Source: Legionella sp. (GTDB taxonomy: Bacteria; Pseudomonadota; Gammaproteobacteria; Legionellales; Legionellaceae). From it: a DNA stretch of 64,000 nt. Shown here piece by piece: positions 35,581 to 44,134 of the stretch (position 1 is its first letter; every line of letters starts with the position of its first letter). The notes beneath the pieces are model-generated. The model searched no databases. It saw only the letters and a program-made list of their open reading frames with translations, and had not been told where the DNA came from. The stretch spans positions 1-64,000 of the forward strand of contig JAUXWR010000327.1 of the NCBI GenBank assembly GCA_030680075.1, written 5' to 3'. A program made the position numbers and the translations under genes.

Positions 35581-36390
35581 TTACTCATCAAATCGATAGT
35601 TTAATCCGATTTTAAATATATTTGCATAAAAATTTGCAGTGGTGGAAAGAGCGTTATTCATTGATTGAACTGGTATACCAAAGCCCCCTTGTGTATTGGT
35701 AATCGAGCTGATTGTTTTTATCGATGGGATGCCAATGTATAAATATTCAATATTTACGGTTACATGATTAAATGCCGCAACGTCAATGCCCCCACCTGCT
35801 GCCCAACCAATTTGATTCTGAACCGCCTCATTTCTACTCATTCCCACTAAATATGAATTATCAATAAAACTATTGCTCACCTCAAGACGTGTTATAGCCA
35901 TTCCTCCCGTAAGGTAAAAAAGGGTAGAGGACTTCAGCATCTTTTGATAGCCCACTCTACCACGAAGTGTGAGTAACCAATTGGAACGCACGGAGGTGTT
36001 AACTGAATATTGATCGGAATTATCAGGATAGTTGTTGTACGACCTAGTGGACGAACTCAATGACAAAGCGCCATAATCTAAAGCCGCGCCATAGACCATT
36101 TGTTTCCAAATCCAATCATGGCCTGCCTGGAGGCCAACAATCACTGTGCTGGTTTCTTTCCACCATGTACCGGCCTGATTGACGGCATTTATATCAGCTG
36201 AAGTGGTAAAAAAAGAAGAGTTGGTCACGCTGCCCGCATTTGTAGAAATATTATTATTACCAAAACCACCACCCAGGTATACGCCTGCGTAAGGGCCTTG
36301 CCAGGGGAGGGTATTTGCCCATACAGAAGCTGACAGGGAAAAAAGAGAAACATATACAGGCCATAGATTTCGGTGATTAAACATGGGCAT
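35581..36390 (-). CDS. Outer-membrane beta-barrel protein (Omp25/OmpA-barrel-like)
   Basis: This 269-residue protein has a signal peptide ending near SVWA and a mature N terminus WQGPYAGVYLGGGFG, typical of small eight-stranded barrels of the opacity or Omp25 type. Alternating strands (NWLLTLRGRVGYQ, FYLTGGMAITRLEVS, HVTVNIEYLYIG) end in the C-terminal IFKIGLNYRF, with Phe near the end as BAM substrates require. AAGGA lies about 10 nt before the first ATG; a second ATG is 6 nt inside. Legionella genomes hold many related barrels. Convergent with the ATPase gene. Confidence 0.83.
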   Translation of the reverse strand: MPMFNHRNLWPVYVSLFSLSASVWANTLPWQGPYAGVYLGGGFGNNNISTNAGSVTNSSFFTTSADINAVNQAGTWWKETSTVIVGLQAGHDWIWKQMVYGAALDYGALSLSSSTRSYNNYPDNSDQYSVNTSVRSNWLLTLRGRVGYQKMLKSSTLFYLTGGMAITRLEVSNSFIDNSYLVGMSRNEAVQNQIGWAAGGGIDVAAFNHVTVNIEYLYIGIPSIKTISSITNTQGGFGIPVQSMNNALSTTANFYANIFKIGLNYRFDE

Positions 36391-36461
36391 CTTACGGGAG
36401 TCCTTTCATTTTATTGGCAACAGTGTATCCTATCAAACGCTACGATAAAAGGGATGCTATC

Positions 36462-37112
36462 ATGAGGATATTAAAGCTTTTTTTGTTAATTTTTTTTCTT
36501 TTTGATTACTTGACGCCGGCATTTGCTGAAAAGCATTCCCCTGCATTTATGACCCCACGTGATCTGATAAATAGCCATGAATCAATCTCAAATATCAGTT
36601 TACAAAACAATCGGAATTCAGCCGTAACTGCCTATGGACTGTATGTGCGTCAATATGCGTATGTCACCCCAGGGCAGAGCTGCAATAACGCCATCATGAT
36701 TTATCCCGCTACAAACAATATAACAGCAGGTGCGTTTGTTATGCCCACTGTAATTAACCCGGGAAGAAGAGCGGCCCTTGGCAGCAATTATTTATATAAT
36801 ATGATTTACCAGGCAATTTATTATGAAAATATTATCATTCCTTCGTCGCCTCCCGGATGTGCACTCCCCGGGTGTACATGGGGAAGTGACACAACCGACT
36901 ATAACTGGTGTATTTATTTAGGTGCTTTAGCGCCTGTTTCTACCGCGTCAGGCTATACCGCCAACGTACCACCTTCAACCGAGGCTGCATCAAGTGCAGG
37001 GACTTATAATTACAACTTGATAAACAACTATAGTTATCTTGGCCCTATTTCTTGTAATGATAAAACACTGACGTGTACAGTCGCCAGTCAACAAATTCAA
37101 GCATTTTCTTAA
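36462..37112 (+). CDS. Secreted protein, first of a tandem paralogous pair
   Basis: This 216-residue protein has a signal peptide (RILKLFLLIFFLFDYLTPAFA). The mature part shares motifs with the next gene: NISLQN, NYLYNMIYQAIYY, LPGCTW, NWCIYLG, a Ser/Pro/Ala stretch, and near the C terminus ISCNDKTLTC. The paired Cys imply disulphides. I do not recognise the family; the pattern suggests a secreted or surface beta-structured protein of Legionella. The ATG at 36462 is preceded by AAAAGGGA at about 9 nt, whereas the longer frame starts at a TTG. The second gene begins 15 nt after its stop. Confidence 0.75.
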   Translation: MRILKLFLLIFFLFDYLTPAFAEKHSPAFMTPRDLINSHESISNISLQNNRNSAVTAYGLYVRQYAYVTPGQSCNNAIMIYPATNNITAGAFVMPTVINPGRRAALGSNYLYNMIYQAIYYENIIIPSSPPGCALPGCTWGSDTTDYNWCIYLGALAPVSTASGYTANVPPSTEAASSAGTYNYNLINNYSYLGPISCNDKTLTCTVASQQIQAFS

Positions 37113-37127
37113 GACAAGGATAGTGGC

Positions 37128-37820
37128 ATGATTAAGATAAAAAATTATTTTCTGTATATGCTGAGTGGATTTTCATTGATGATGATGGCACACGCAGAGA
37201 ATAAAGACCCAAATGATTATGCATTAATGACAGCCCATGATATGCATGGTATTAATGTATCAAATATTAGTCTTACGAATTTTTCAGGCGCACCAATCAT
37301 CGTCTCAGGATTATTTATTGCAAGCTTTGACATCAATGATTGCTCGGCTTGTTTTGGTGGCGTTGTGTCGGGAGATAATGTTGGTGGAGCGGTGGTTTCA
37401 CCCGTGGCTTTTAAAGCGAATCAAACGTTACCGATTGGGCAAAATTATTTATATAACATGCTTTATAGTGGCATTTATTATATAAAAAATACGGTAGGAT
37501 CTTCACCCTGCTCTTTACCGGGTTGCTCCTGGCCTGGTGATGACCCAAACGTTCGAGGATGGTGTATCAGCATTAATGTTATTTCACCAAATTCGAGTTA
37601 CACGTATTCAAATTACACAAATGGCGCGAACCCGCCTGCAAACGCACCAGCGTATTCCAGTGCAGGAAACTCAATACCATTTGATTATAAGTACGATTTA
37701 ATAGATCCCGCCATGTTAGGAGCCGGCTCCCCTTGTCTGGGTCTCATTACTTGTAATGATAAAACGTTAACTTGCAGGGCTGCTACTCCTCAAAATGAGG
37801 TATTTCAGCCATATAGTTGA
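37128..37820 (+). CDS. Secreted protein, second of a tandem paralogous pair
   Basis: This 230-residue protein with a signal peptide (ending MMMAHA) aligns along its length with the preceding gene: NVSNISLTNFSG, GQNYLYNMLYSGIYY, LPGCSW, GWCISINV and ITCNDKTLTC. It has an extra Cys pair in NDCSACFGG. The pair clearly arose by duplication and has diverged well. Function unknown. It lies 15 nt after the first copy, so the two are in one operon. Confidence 0.75.
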   Translation: MIKIKNYFLYMLSGFSLMMMAHAENKDPNDYALMTAHDMHGINVSNISLTNFSGAPIIVSGLFIASFDINDCSACFGGVVSGDNVGGAVVSPVAFKANQTLPIGQNYLYNMLYSGIYYIKNTVGSSPCSLPGCSWPGDDPNVRGWCISINVISPNSSYTYSNYTNGANPPANAPAYSSAGNSIPFDYKYDLIDPAMLGAGSPCLGLITCNDKTLTCRAATPQNEVFQPYS

Positions 37821-37926
37821 TGAGATGACGGCCAGTTAATCGACACAAGACGAAAATACTGGTTTTTGATGTAAGTATGATAGATTATGAATATAAAATT
37901 TTTAACTGAAAATTATACTAATTATT

Positions 37927-38523
37927 ATGATTGAAAATAAATCATTTTATGTAAAAGCTATCAGCGGAGATACTCTAGAGCTTGAGCCTATAACAATACA
38001 ACATAGTGAAGAACTGCGTTCGGTAGCTAATCATGAATGTATTTGGACTTATATGCCGATGCGAGCATATGGTCAATTTTTTGATGCATGGCTTCAAGAT
38101 ACACTTATAAAGCATCAAAACCATACCCAGCTGACCTACATAATCCGAAAAAAATCGGATCAGACAGTTGTTGGTGGGCACTCTTACTACGACATTGATG
38201 TTGAACATAAACGTCTTGAGGTAGGATATAGTTGGCTGACTCCTGCTGCTTGGGGTAGCAGAATTTTGCACGAGTCCTTATGGTTATTATTTCTTAATGC
38301 CTTTGAAACCTGGCAAATGAATCGCATTCAACTTGCAGCAGACCCCCGCAATAAACGCTCTTACAATATCTTAAAAAAAATTGGTGCCATTGAAGAAGGG
38401 CTTTTACGCGAACACATGATCCACCATAATGGATTAATTACTGATACAGTAGTTTTTAGTATCCTGGCACGAGAATGGCCAGAAGTGAAAAAAGAGTTAG
38501 GCTCGCGCCTTCGTTTGTATTGA
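37927..38523 (+). CDS. GNAT acetyltransferase (RimJ/RimL-like)
   Basis: This 198-residue protein has the layout of RimJ/RimL-type acetyltransferases: LEPITIQHSEEL, VVGGHSYYDIDVEHKRLEVGY (motif A approach), AAWGSRILHESLW (acetyl-CoA phosphate turn variant), and NRIQLAADPRNKRSYNILKKIG with GLLREHMIHHNG. It would transfer an acetyl group to an amine, perhaps a protein N terminus or a small molecule. There is no clear ribosome site. The reading frame stays open for another 79 codons beyond its TGA; see the following entry. Confidence 0.83.
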   Translation: MIENKSFYVKAISGDTLELEPITIQHSEELRSVANHECIWTYMPMRAYGQFFDAWLQDTLIKHQNHTQLTYIIRKKSDQTVVGGHSYYDIDVEHKRLEVGYSWLTPAAWGSRILHESLWLLFLNAFETWQMNRIQLAADPRNKRSYNILKKIGAIEEGLLREHMIHHNGLITDTVVFSILAREWPEVKKELGSRLRLY

Positions 38524-38760
38524 ATCAAAAAGAAGTATTACAACGCGGCAAATCCACCCACATATTTCAGACTGGAAACAAATTATGAGCCTGCCATCAC
38601 ACAACTTCGTTACATGCAGGCAGCTATTTCTGTGATCACCGATATTTGTAAAAGTCCTTATTTTTACGGACCTGATTATTGGGGATGGGGACAGTATAAA
38701 TCCCCAAATCCGGCAACTGGGCAATATTGCAACCAAATATTCCAGGAAGGGAGGTCGTGA
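38524..38760 (+). pseudogene. Coding-looking fragment in frame after the GNAT stop
   Basis: Directly after the GNAT TGA, the same frame is open for 78 codons to a TGA at 38758. The translation is not random-looking (TYFRLETNYEPAITQLRYM, SPYFYGPDYWGWGQY, GQYCNQIF). It has no start codon with a ribosome site. It may be the remnant of another gene, a lost C-terminal part joined by deletion, or a read-through extension. No family recognised. The next 158 bp to the MBL gene show nothing. Confidence 0.35.
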
Positions 38761-38918
38761 ATTATTTGAGTAGTTTGAATTTTATTCATTCGCCTGCATG
38801 TTTGCCATCTTGAATTTTAGTCAACCATGAAATGATGACTGTTCATTTTAACCATACGGATATTCTTGTTAGTCTATTATTTGTAATATGCTCTTACTTA
38901 TGTATTAAAAGGAATACT

Positions 38919-39779
38919 ATGCAAATTGAATCTTTTTTTGATCCAAATACATCAACAGTAACCTATGTTGTGAGTGACCCAGAGACTCGGTATTGTGCAA
39001 TTATTGACTCGGTACATGATTTTGATTTGTATTCAGGACAACTGTCATCTCAATCCGCGGATAGAGTAATCGATTATATAAAAGCAAATAAATTACAAGT
39101 TGAATGGATTCTTGATACACATGTGCATGCCGATCATTTAACCGCTGCAAGCTATTTGAAAGATAAACTGGGCGGTAAAATTGGTATCGGTGAAAACATA
39201 AAAACAGTGTTAGCCTATTGGATTCCAATTTTTAATACAGGCTCGGACACACCATCAGATGGATCTCAATTTGATGTTTTATTTTCTGATGGCGCACAGT
39301 TTAAAATTGGAAATTTAAACGTCAAAGTCATTCACACTCCAGGCCACACTCCTGATAGTGTTAGCTATTATATTAATGGCGCAGTTTTTGTGGGAGACAC
39401 AATATTCATGCCATATGTTGGCACTGCACGTGCTGATTTTCCTGGCGGCAGTGCAGAAACGCTATATCGCTCAATTCATAAAATCCTTGCACTCCCGGAG
39501 CAAACACGTATTTACACTTGTCACGATTATCCACCAGATGGGCAAGAACCCGCATGGGAATCAACCGTTGCGGAGCAAAAGAAAAATAATTCTATGATTA
39601 ATGATTCTGTAACAGAAAAAGAATTTATTGATGCTCGCAACAAGAAAGATTTTAATAAAGCTGTACCGAAATTATTATTTCCATCAATCCAGGTTAATTT
39701 ACGTGCTGGAAAATTGGGGGCTTATGACACAAACCAAACATTGTATATAAAAATTCCAATTAGTAAAATATCTTCATAG
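38919..39779 (+). CDS. Blh/ETHE1-like metallo-beta-lactamase-fold persulfide dioxygenase
   Basis: This 286-residue MBL-fold enzyme has the metal motifs HVHADH (near residue 80), TPGHTPDS, GDTIF and CHDY. The stretches ATYVV-like TVTYVVSDPETR, FMPYVGTARADFPGG and KLLFPSIQVNLRAG match the Blh proteins of Agrobacterium and Xylella, which oxidise persulfide (glutathione persulfide to sulfite) in hydrogen sulfide detoxification. ATG at 38919 has AAGGA 6 nt upstream; the ORF extends 29 codons further but without support. No BigR-type repressor or rhodanese gene is adjacent. Confidence 0.85.
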   Translation: MQIESFFDPNTSTVTYVVSDPETRYCAIIDSVHDFDLYSGQLSSQSADRVIDYIKANKLQVEWILDTHVHADHLTAASYLKDKLGGKIGIGENIKTVLAYWIPIFNTGSDTPSDGSQFDVLFSDGAQFKIGNLNVKVIHTPGHTPDSVSYYINGAVFVGDTIFMPYVGTARADFPGGSAETLYRSIHKILALPEQTRIYTCHDYPPDGQEPAWESTVAEQKKNNSMINDSVTEKEFIDARNKKDFNKAVPKLLFPSIQVNLRAGKLGAYDTNQTLYIKIPISKISS

Positions 39780-39834
39780 ATTGGTATATGGACGTTAAAA
39801 ATTGGTTTCTGTAGCAATAATTAAAACCCGATCG

Positions 39835-41139
39835 TTAAGTGGATAGGTTTTTCGTAGCTACCCAACTGATTATCAACCCAACACCAATAAAAATGGCTGC
39901 CGGAATAATGTTACGAATAGGCAGGAATGCAATAGCAGTCATGTTTAATACTACAGCCAACCAGGGAACAAACAGGGGAATTCGGAATATTTTAGAATTT
40001 GTTTTATCCGTGTCTCTTTTAAACTTAATTTTTATCAACGCAATGCAACTGAGTGAAAATACCGTTAAGACTATTGCGCTAGTTGAACCGGCAAGCTCTC
40101 CTAATGTACCTGTTAATCCTAGTAATAGCACCAGTGGAAATATCACCAAAATAGCGATATACGGCGTGTGATACTTGCTATGAACGGTTTGTAAAAATTT
40201 CGGCAGGAGCTCGGTTTTGGACATCCCATAGAGCAAACGTGAAGCCGTTATGTAATTTAATAATGTTGTATTGGAAACAGCGAAAATGGCTATAATTGAA
40301 AATAAATAAGTAGGCATAGCTGGATAAGACTTGCTCACCACCGCGAGCAATGGCGCATCCGATTGGCTAAGTTCACTTCCTGGAATAATGGCGGTCGCCA
40401 TCCAGCTCACTCCTAAATAGAAGAGTCCAGCAACTCCCAGAGAGGAAAGTATCGCCCGCGGTAAATTTTTTTCAGGATGTATTACCTCTTCTGCCACATT
40501 CGCAAGATCTTCAAAACCTGTAAAAGCAAAGAACGCCAGTGCAGCACCTTGAAAGACATCTCTAATATTTGGCATAGCTGCTGGTGGCGTGATGACAGAT
40601 TGATTGTTTGATTTTGATAAATACCAAAAACCACATACTAATACAATCAGTAAGCCACTTACTTCTACTGCGGTACTCACGATATTGGCTATTGAGGATT
40701 GTTTAATCCCTCGTATGTTGATTAAGAGCAAAATGATAAGAAAACTTGAGACACCAAACCAATGAGGTAAATGTAATCCGAAAGCGCCGAGATAACCTAC
40801 AAATGCTTGCGATAAAGTTGACATTGAGAAGATGGTAGCACTCAAGAGAAGCAAGCCGGCAAATACGGACAACCATTTACGTCCGAAAGCCTCTTGAATA
40901 TAAATTGAGACGCCACCACTCTTAGGGAAACGGCTGCCAAGTTCGCTGTAACTGAGGGCCGTGAGGAGGACAACAGCCATTGCTATAGAAAATGAAAGCC
41001 AGGTCAATGGACCAGCATGACCTGCAATTTTTCCTACAATGGCATAAATTCCAGCACCGAGTATATCCCCAACGCCATATATAATTAAGGCACCCAAGCC
41101 GAGGGCTCGCATTAGGCCGCCCTGAGATTTTACAGTCAT
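39835..41139 (-). CDS. APC-family amino acid permease
   Basis: This 434-residue membrane protein has about 12 segments. The N-terminal substrate region is IIYGVGDILGAGIYAIVGKI, and FAFTGFEDLANVAEEV in TM6 is the conserved gate helix. It is closer to the YfnA/cationic or broad APC branch than to the AroP-like permease at 5 kb. The substrate is unknown. AAGGA 7 nt ahead supports the ATG. It is convergent with the Blh-like gene. Confidence 0.85.
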   Translation of the reverse strand: MTVKSQGGLMRALGLGALIIYGVGDILGAGIYAIVGKIAGHAGPLTWLSFSIAMAVVLLTALSYSELGSRFPKSGGVSIYIQEAFGRKWLSVFAGLLLLSATIFSMSTLSQAFVGYLGAFGLHLPHWFGVSSFLIILLLINIRGIKQSSIANIVSTAVEVSGLLIVLVCGFWYLSKSNNQSVITPPAAMPNIRDVFQGAALAFFAFTGFEDLANVAEEVIHPEKNLPRAILSSLGVAGLFYLGVSWMATAIIPGSELSQSDAPLLAVVSKSYPAMPTYLFSIIAIFAVSNTTLLNYITASRLLYGMSKTELLPKFLQTVHSKYHTPYIAILVIFPLVLLLGLTGTLGELAGSTSAIVLTVFSLSCIALIKIKFKRDTDKTNSKIFRIPLFVPWLAVVLNMTAIAFLPIRNIIPAAIFIGVGLIISWVATKNLST

Positions 41140-41196
41140 TTGGATATCCTTATTCTAAGAAAAAATTTCCAGGAATTTTATTTATATCTTTTATGA

Positions 41197-41322
41197 GAGC
41201 ATAATGTCATCGTAAATATTTCACCAGAAGAAGCAAAAAAGATATCGAGAACAATTCGTTATGTATTATCAAATCCGGACGTGATTAAATTTACACAGGT
41301 TGTAGCTATTCATATCGATTAA
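41197..41322 (+). pseudogene. Gene fragment, C-terminal remnant
   Basis: A 41-codon open stretch with no start reads NVIVNISPEEAKKISR, then TIRYVLSNPDVIKFTQVV, ending HID and TAA at 41320. The composition looks protein-like. It begins right after a stop at 41194 and has no ribosome site. It may be a gene tail left by deletion. The reading is uncertain. Confidence 0.3.
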
Positions 41323-41346
41323 TGCCGAGATTTTTTTATATTGCAC

Positions 41347-42342
41347 TCAGAATGGCGCCTCCAAAACAGTAATAGGATTACTCAAGAGATGTTTGATAAA
41401 GCCATATTTTCCTTCACTAAAGGGTGTTTCAATTAAGTCACCGTTTAAGTAATACAGATGACCCTGAATAGTGTTTAAGTTTAAGTCTAGTACATCCCAA
41501 AAACGGTCTCTTTTGGTTATCGAAAAATGTCCTTGATATTTCTCATTAAATTCGTGAATAGTCAGTTCAAGTTTATCTATTTTGACTTCTTTTTCATTGA
41601 TTTCATTTGAGAAGAACATTGATTGCCCCTGCAAGGACGTGTAAGACGATGGTGATGGCTGAGATGGAAGAACGCTATATTTCTTAATGAATTTATCATC
41701 CTTCATTTTTATCTTGTTGGGAGTAACCTGAAAATCCGCGCTTTGTTCGTCAATATTGGCTATGTCTCGAAGAAGTATCTCAGCCTCAGCTGGTGTTATT
41801 TTTTGACCAAAAAAGGGTTCATCAAGACAGTTTAGGGTTGTATAAATTTCTTGTCTTTGTTGCTGCCTGGTCAATTTTTTGAAGGAAGTAATCTGTTGTA
41901 TTACCCCATTAGCCGTTACCTTATGAAAATCTTTCAGCGCTTTTTCAATTCCCTGTGCATATTTAAAAGAACCATAACTATCATTATATGCAGATGAGCT
42001 TTCCTGACTAATCATCGTATCTATTCTGTTTTTTTCCTTTTTATGAGCATAAGTGGTGATTACCTTTTGAGCTATTAACGGGTTTATATCATCATGTCTA
42101 ATTTCGGGGGTATTACCCAATCCGTAATTATTAATTACTAAAAGATTAGTATATTTCCAGCTTTTTTTGATGAAAGCTATTTCACAATCGCTATAATAAG
42201 GATTGATCGAAGTAATCAGCTCACTGATTCGGGTTTCAGTAAAATGCTCGGAATCACCATAAATTAATAATTGATTTGTTATCGTTAATTCTTTAGTAGT
42301 GCAGCCAGCTGGAAGTAATGTGATTATTTCATCTAATGTCAT
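41347..42342 (-). CDS. Hypothetical protein, accessory
   Basis: This 331-residue soluble protein has no signal peptide and no domain I recognise. It starts MTLDEIITLLPAGC at an ATG with AGG 8 nt upstream; the longer frame starts at a TTG. The middle has a basic-acidic helical region (TSFKKLTRQQQRQEIY) and the C terminus is beta-rich and ends EAPF. Size, lack of homology signals and location next to gene fragments suit an accessory or effector-type gene, but no translocation signal is evident. It is divergent from the small fragment and GNAT to its right. Confidence 0.6.
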   Translation of the reverse strand: MTLDEIITLLPAGCTTKELTITNQLLIYGDSEHFTETRISELITSINPYYSDCEIAFIKKSWKYTNLLVINNYGLGNTPEIRHDDINPLIAQKVITTYAHKKEKNRIDTMISQESSSAYNDSYGSFKYAQGIEKALKDFHKVTANGVIQQITSFKKLTRQQQRQEIYTTLNCLDEPFFGQKITPAEAEILLRDIANIDEQSADFQVTPNKIKMKDDKFIKKYSVLPSQPSPSSYTSLQGQSMFFSNEINEKEVKIDKLELTIHEFNEKYQGHFSITKRDRFWDVLDLNLNTIQGHLYYLNGDLIETPFSEGKYGFIKHLLSNPITVLEAPF

Positions 42343-42359
42343 TTGTAAACCTATAGTAA

Positions 42360-42557
42360 AATTATGAAAGCCAAAAATATCGACCAAGTCAGCAAATCAA
42401 CTTTGAAGAAACTTGGGTAGCTGTTTTAGAGCATCGAGGTTATCCTAAGCTAATTGGGAATTATATACGCAAATTCATCGAGTGGCGAAAGCAAAATAAT
42501 CTGCCTCCGATGAAGATAAGGGTCATTTCTGCAAATGCAGCAGAACAAACGACATAA
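42360..42557 (+). pseudogene. Gene fragment, 5'-truncated
   Basis: Sixty-five codons are open, with no start codon. The product includes QQINFEETWVAVLEHRGYPK, LIGNYIRKFIEWRKQNNLPP and MKIRVISANAAEQTT. It looks coding and ends 14 nt before the next GNAT gene. It overlaps the 5' region of the divergent hypothetical gene. This is probably the tail of a lost gene. Confidence 0.38.
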
Positions 42558-42571
42558 ATGGAGATTGATTT

Positions 42572-43000
42572 ATGACTTTGCAGTTATCTTTCGAAGTAAA
42601 TCCAAACCAGGAAGATATCCAGGTTTTAATTCACGGTATTACTGACTATGCAAAGCAACAAAGAGGATTTGATGCTTTAGACTTTTTCGCATTTTTTATT
42701 CGCGATGAGAACAATACGATTGTAGGTGGCTGTAACGGTGGAACGCTTTATGGTGGCTTACATATAGATAGTCTTTGGGTAAGTGATGCTATTAGAAATA
42801 AAGGATGGGGTACAAAATTAGTCAATGCTGCTCTAACTTATGGAAAAAAGAAAAATTGTAATTTTGCGACAGTTAATACAATGGATTGGGAAGCACTTGG
42901 TTTTTATCAGAAGTTAGGGTTTAAAATTGAATTTCAGCGATCGGGCTTTCATAAAAATTCAGTGTTTTATTTTCTCCGTAAAGATTTTTTGACCGACTGA
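42572..43000 (+). CDS. GNAT acetyltransferase
   Basis: This 142-residue protein has the GNAT core: IVGGCNGGTLYGGLHIDSLWV (motif preceding A), IRNKGWGTKLVNAAL (acetyl-CoA pyrophosphate loop, Q/RxxGxG/A type) and EALGFYQKLGF (motif B). The acceptor is unknown. GGAG lies about 8 nt before the ATG. A divergent oxygenase-like gene follows in the same direction after 41 nt, and the two could share a transcript. Confidence 0.88.
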   Translation: MTLQLSFEVNPNQEDIQVLIHGITDYAKQQRGFDALDFFAFFIRDENNTIVGGCNGGTLYGGLHIDSLWVSDAIRNKGWGTKLVNAALTYGKKKNCNFATVNTMDWEALGFYQKLGFKIEFQRSGFHKNSVFYFLRKDFLTD

Positions 43001-43041
43001 TTCATTCATTGATGGATATGAGAAGGTTGAAACGCTAAGAT

Positions 43042-43872
43042 GTGACTACTTTTCAATTAATTCTTGTGCAACAAATGATTAACAAAAATTTATTTTCATC
43101 ATTATTAAATCAAGCGTATTATCAGATACCTTTTGCGATTACACGTCAAACTATCTTAACAGCAGTAGAAAATTTTTTTGAATTTTTGAATCTTTCAAAT
43201 CCAATAAAAAATGCTATCGACTTTAAACTACGTGAAGAAAACCGACGAGGCGATATTGGCTATAAAAAACGATTCGCTTCAGATAAAGATTGTCGAGATG
43301 ATAAAGAGTTTTTTCATTTTCATCCCGAGATCTTTAGTCGTTACCAACACCTTATTGATGAACAACCCGTTATGTCCAGTTTTTTAAATGTGGCGCATGA
43401 TATCTGGCTGGCAGCAGAATCAACGGTAAAAACAATATTACAGCAACTCGAAGAGCAATTTCCTGGGTGTGTAGAGGCTATTTTTCCATCTGGTAAATCG
43501 GAAACTATTCTTCGTTTTATTAGATATGATTGGCAGACATGTGGTCGCTATTTGGCAAGGCCGCATTACGATGCTGCGGCCATTTCATTAGCTATAGCGG
43601 AAGACAAACCTGGGTTACGTATCGGCATCGATCAAATATCATTACAATTACTTCAACATCAAGAGGATCATGCCATTTTTTTCGTATCCAGTAATTACAA
43701 ACGTGTATTTGGTGATCAATGTCCTTTTAAACCAGCTTGGCATGATGTTATCCAGGTTGATGAAAAAAAAATAGGACATCCCTATTCACGTTGGGCTATA
43801 GTAGCTTTTTTTGTACCTTACGGCATTGCAGAACTACCTCGCTCATCCACACATCAATGTATGGAGGTATAA
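43042..43872 (+). CDS. 2-oxoglutarate/Fe(II) oxygenase-like protein
   Basis: This 276-residue protein shows the iron-binding pattern of the isopenicillin-N-synthase type: RPHYDAAAISLAIAE with H-x-D, a later His in WHDVIQV, and an Arg in YSRWAIVAFF where 2-oxoglutarate's carboxylate would be held. ATSNYKRVF-like SSNYKRVFGDQ is also typical. It could hydroxylate or oxidise a small molecule. The start is GTG at 43042, without a clear ribosome site; an ATG at 43075 is the alternative. The combination with a GNAT gene suggests a small modification operon, which is inference. Confidence 0.6.
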   Translation: MTTFQLILVQQMINKNLFSSLLNQAYYQIPFAITRQTILTAVENFFEFLNLSNPIKNAIDFKLREENRRGDIGYKKRFASDKDCRDDKEFFHFHPEIFSRYQHLIDEQPVMSSFLNVAHDIWLAAESTVKTILQQLEEQFPGCVEAIFPSGKSETILRFIRYDWQTCGRYLARPHYDAAAISLAIAEDKPGLRIGIDQISLQLLQHQEDHAIFFVSSNYKRVFGDQCPFKPAWHDVIQVDEKKIGHPYSRWAIVAFFVPYGIAELPRSSTHQCMEV

Positions 43873-44024
43873 TTTCTAATTATAGCTGGTTCATAATTTA
43901 GAGGAAATTATTTGAACCTGGCTCGTGTGCTGCAAGGCTATTGTGGTTTCATGTGTTTCAAGCTCACCGTAACTTGATTCATGTATGAAGCGAGTTTTAA
44001 GCCAAGTACTTTTTCAAAAAAGGC

Positions 44025-44101
44025 TAGGTTCTGTTGACAATTCACAGCCCGCCTACGTGCCGCGCTACGTAGGAGGGCATGTGAATTGTCAACAGAACCT
44101 A
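44025..44101. mobile_element. MITE-like near-perfect palindromic element
   Basis: Two perfect 22-bp arms (TAGGTTCTGTTGACAATTCA plus CA, and its complement) lie at 44025-44046 and 44080-44101. Between them GCCC/GGGC and CCTACGT/ACGTAGG continue the pairing, so almost the whole 77 bp can fold. The inner 73 bp begins GGTTCTG, ends CAGAACC and is flanked by TA on both sides, as for elements that target TA. No transposase is inside. Confidence 0.7.
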
Positions 44102-44134
44102 ATGCAATGCGCTGACCACATAATAACTAACTCT

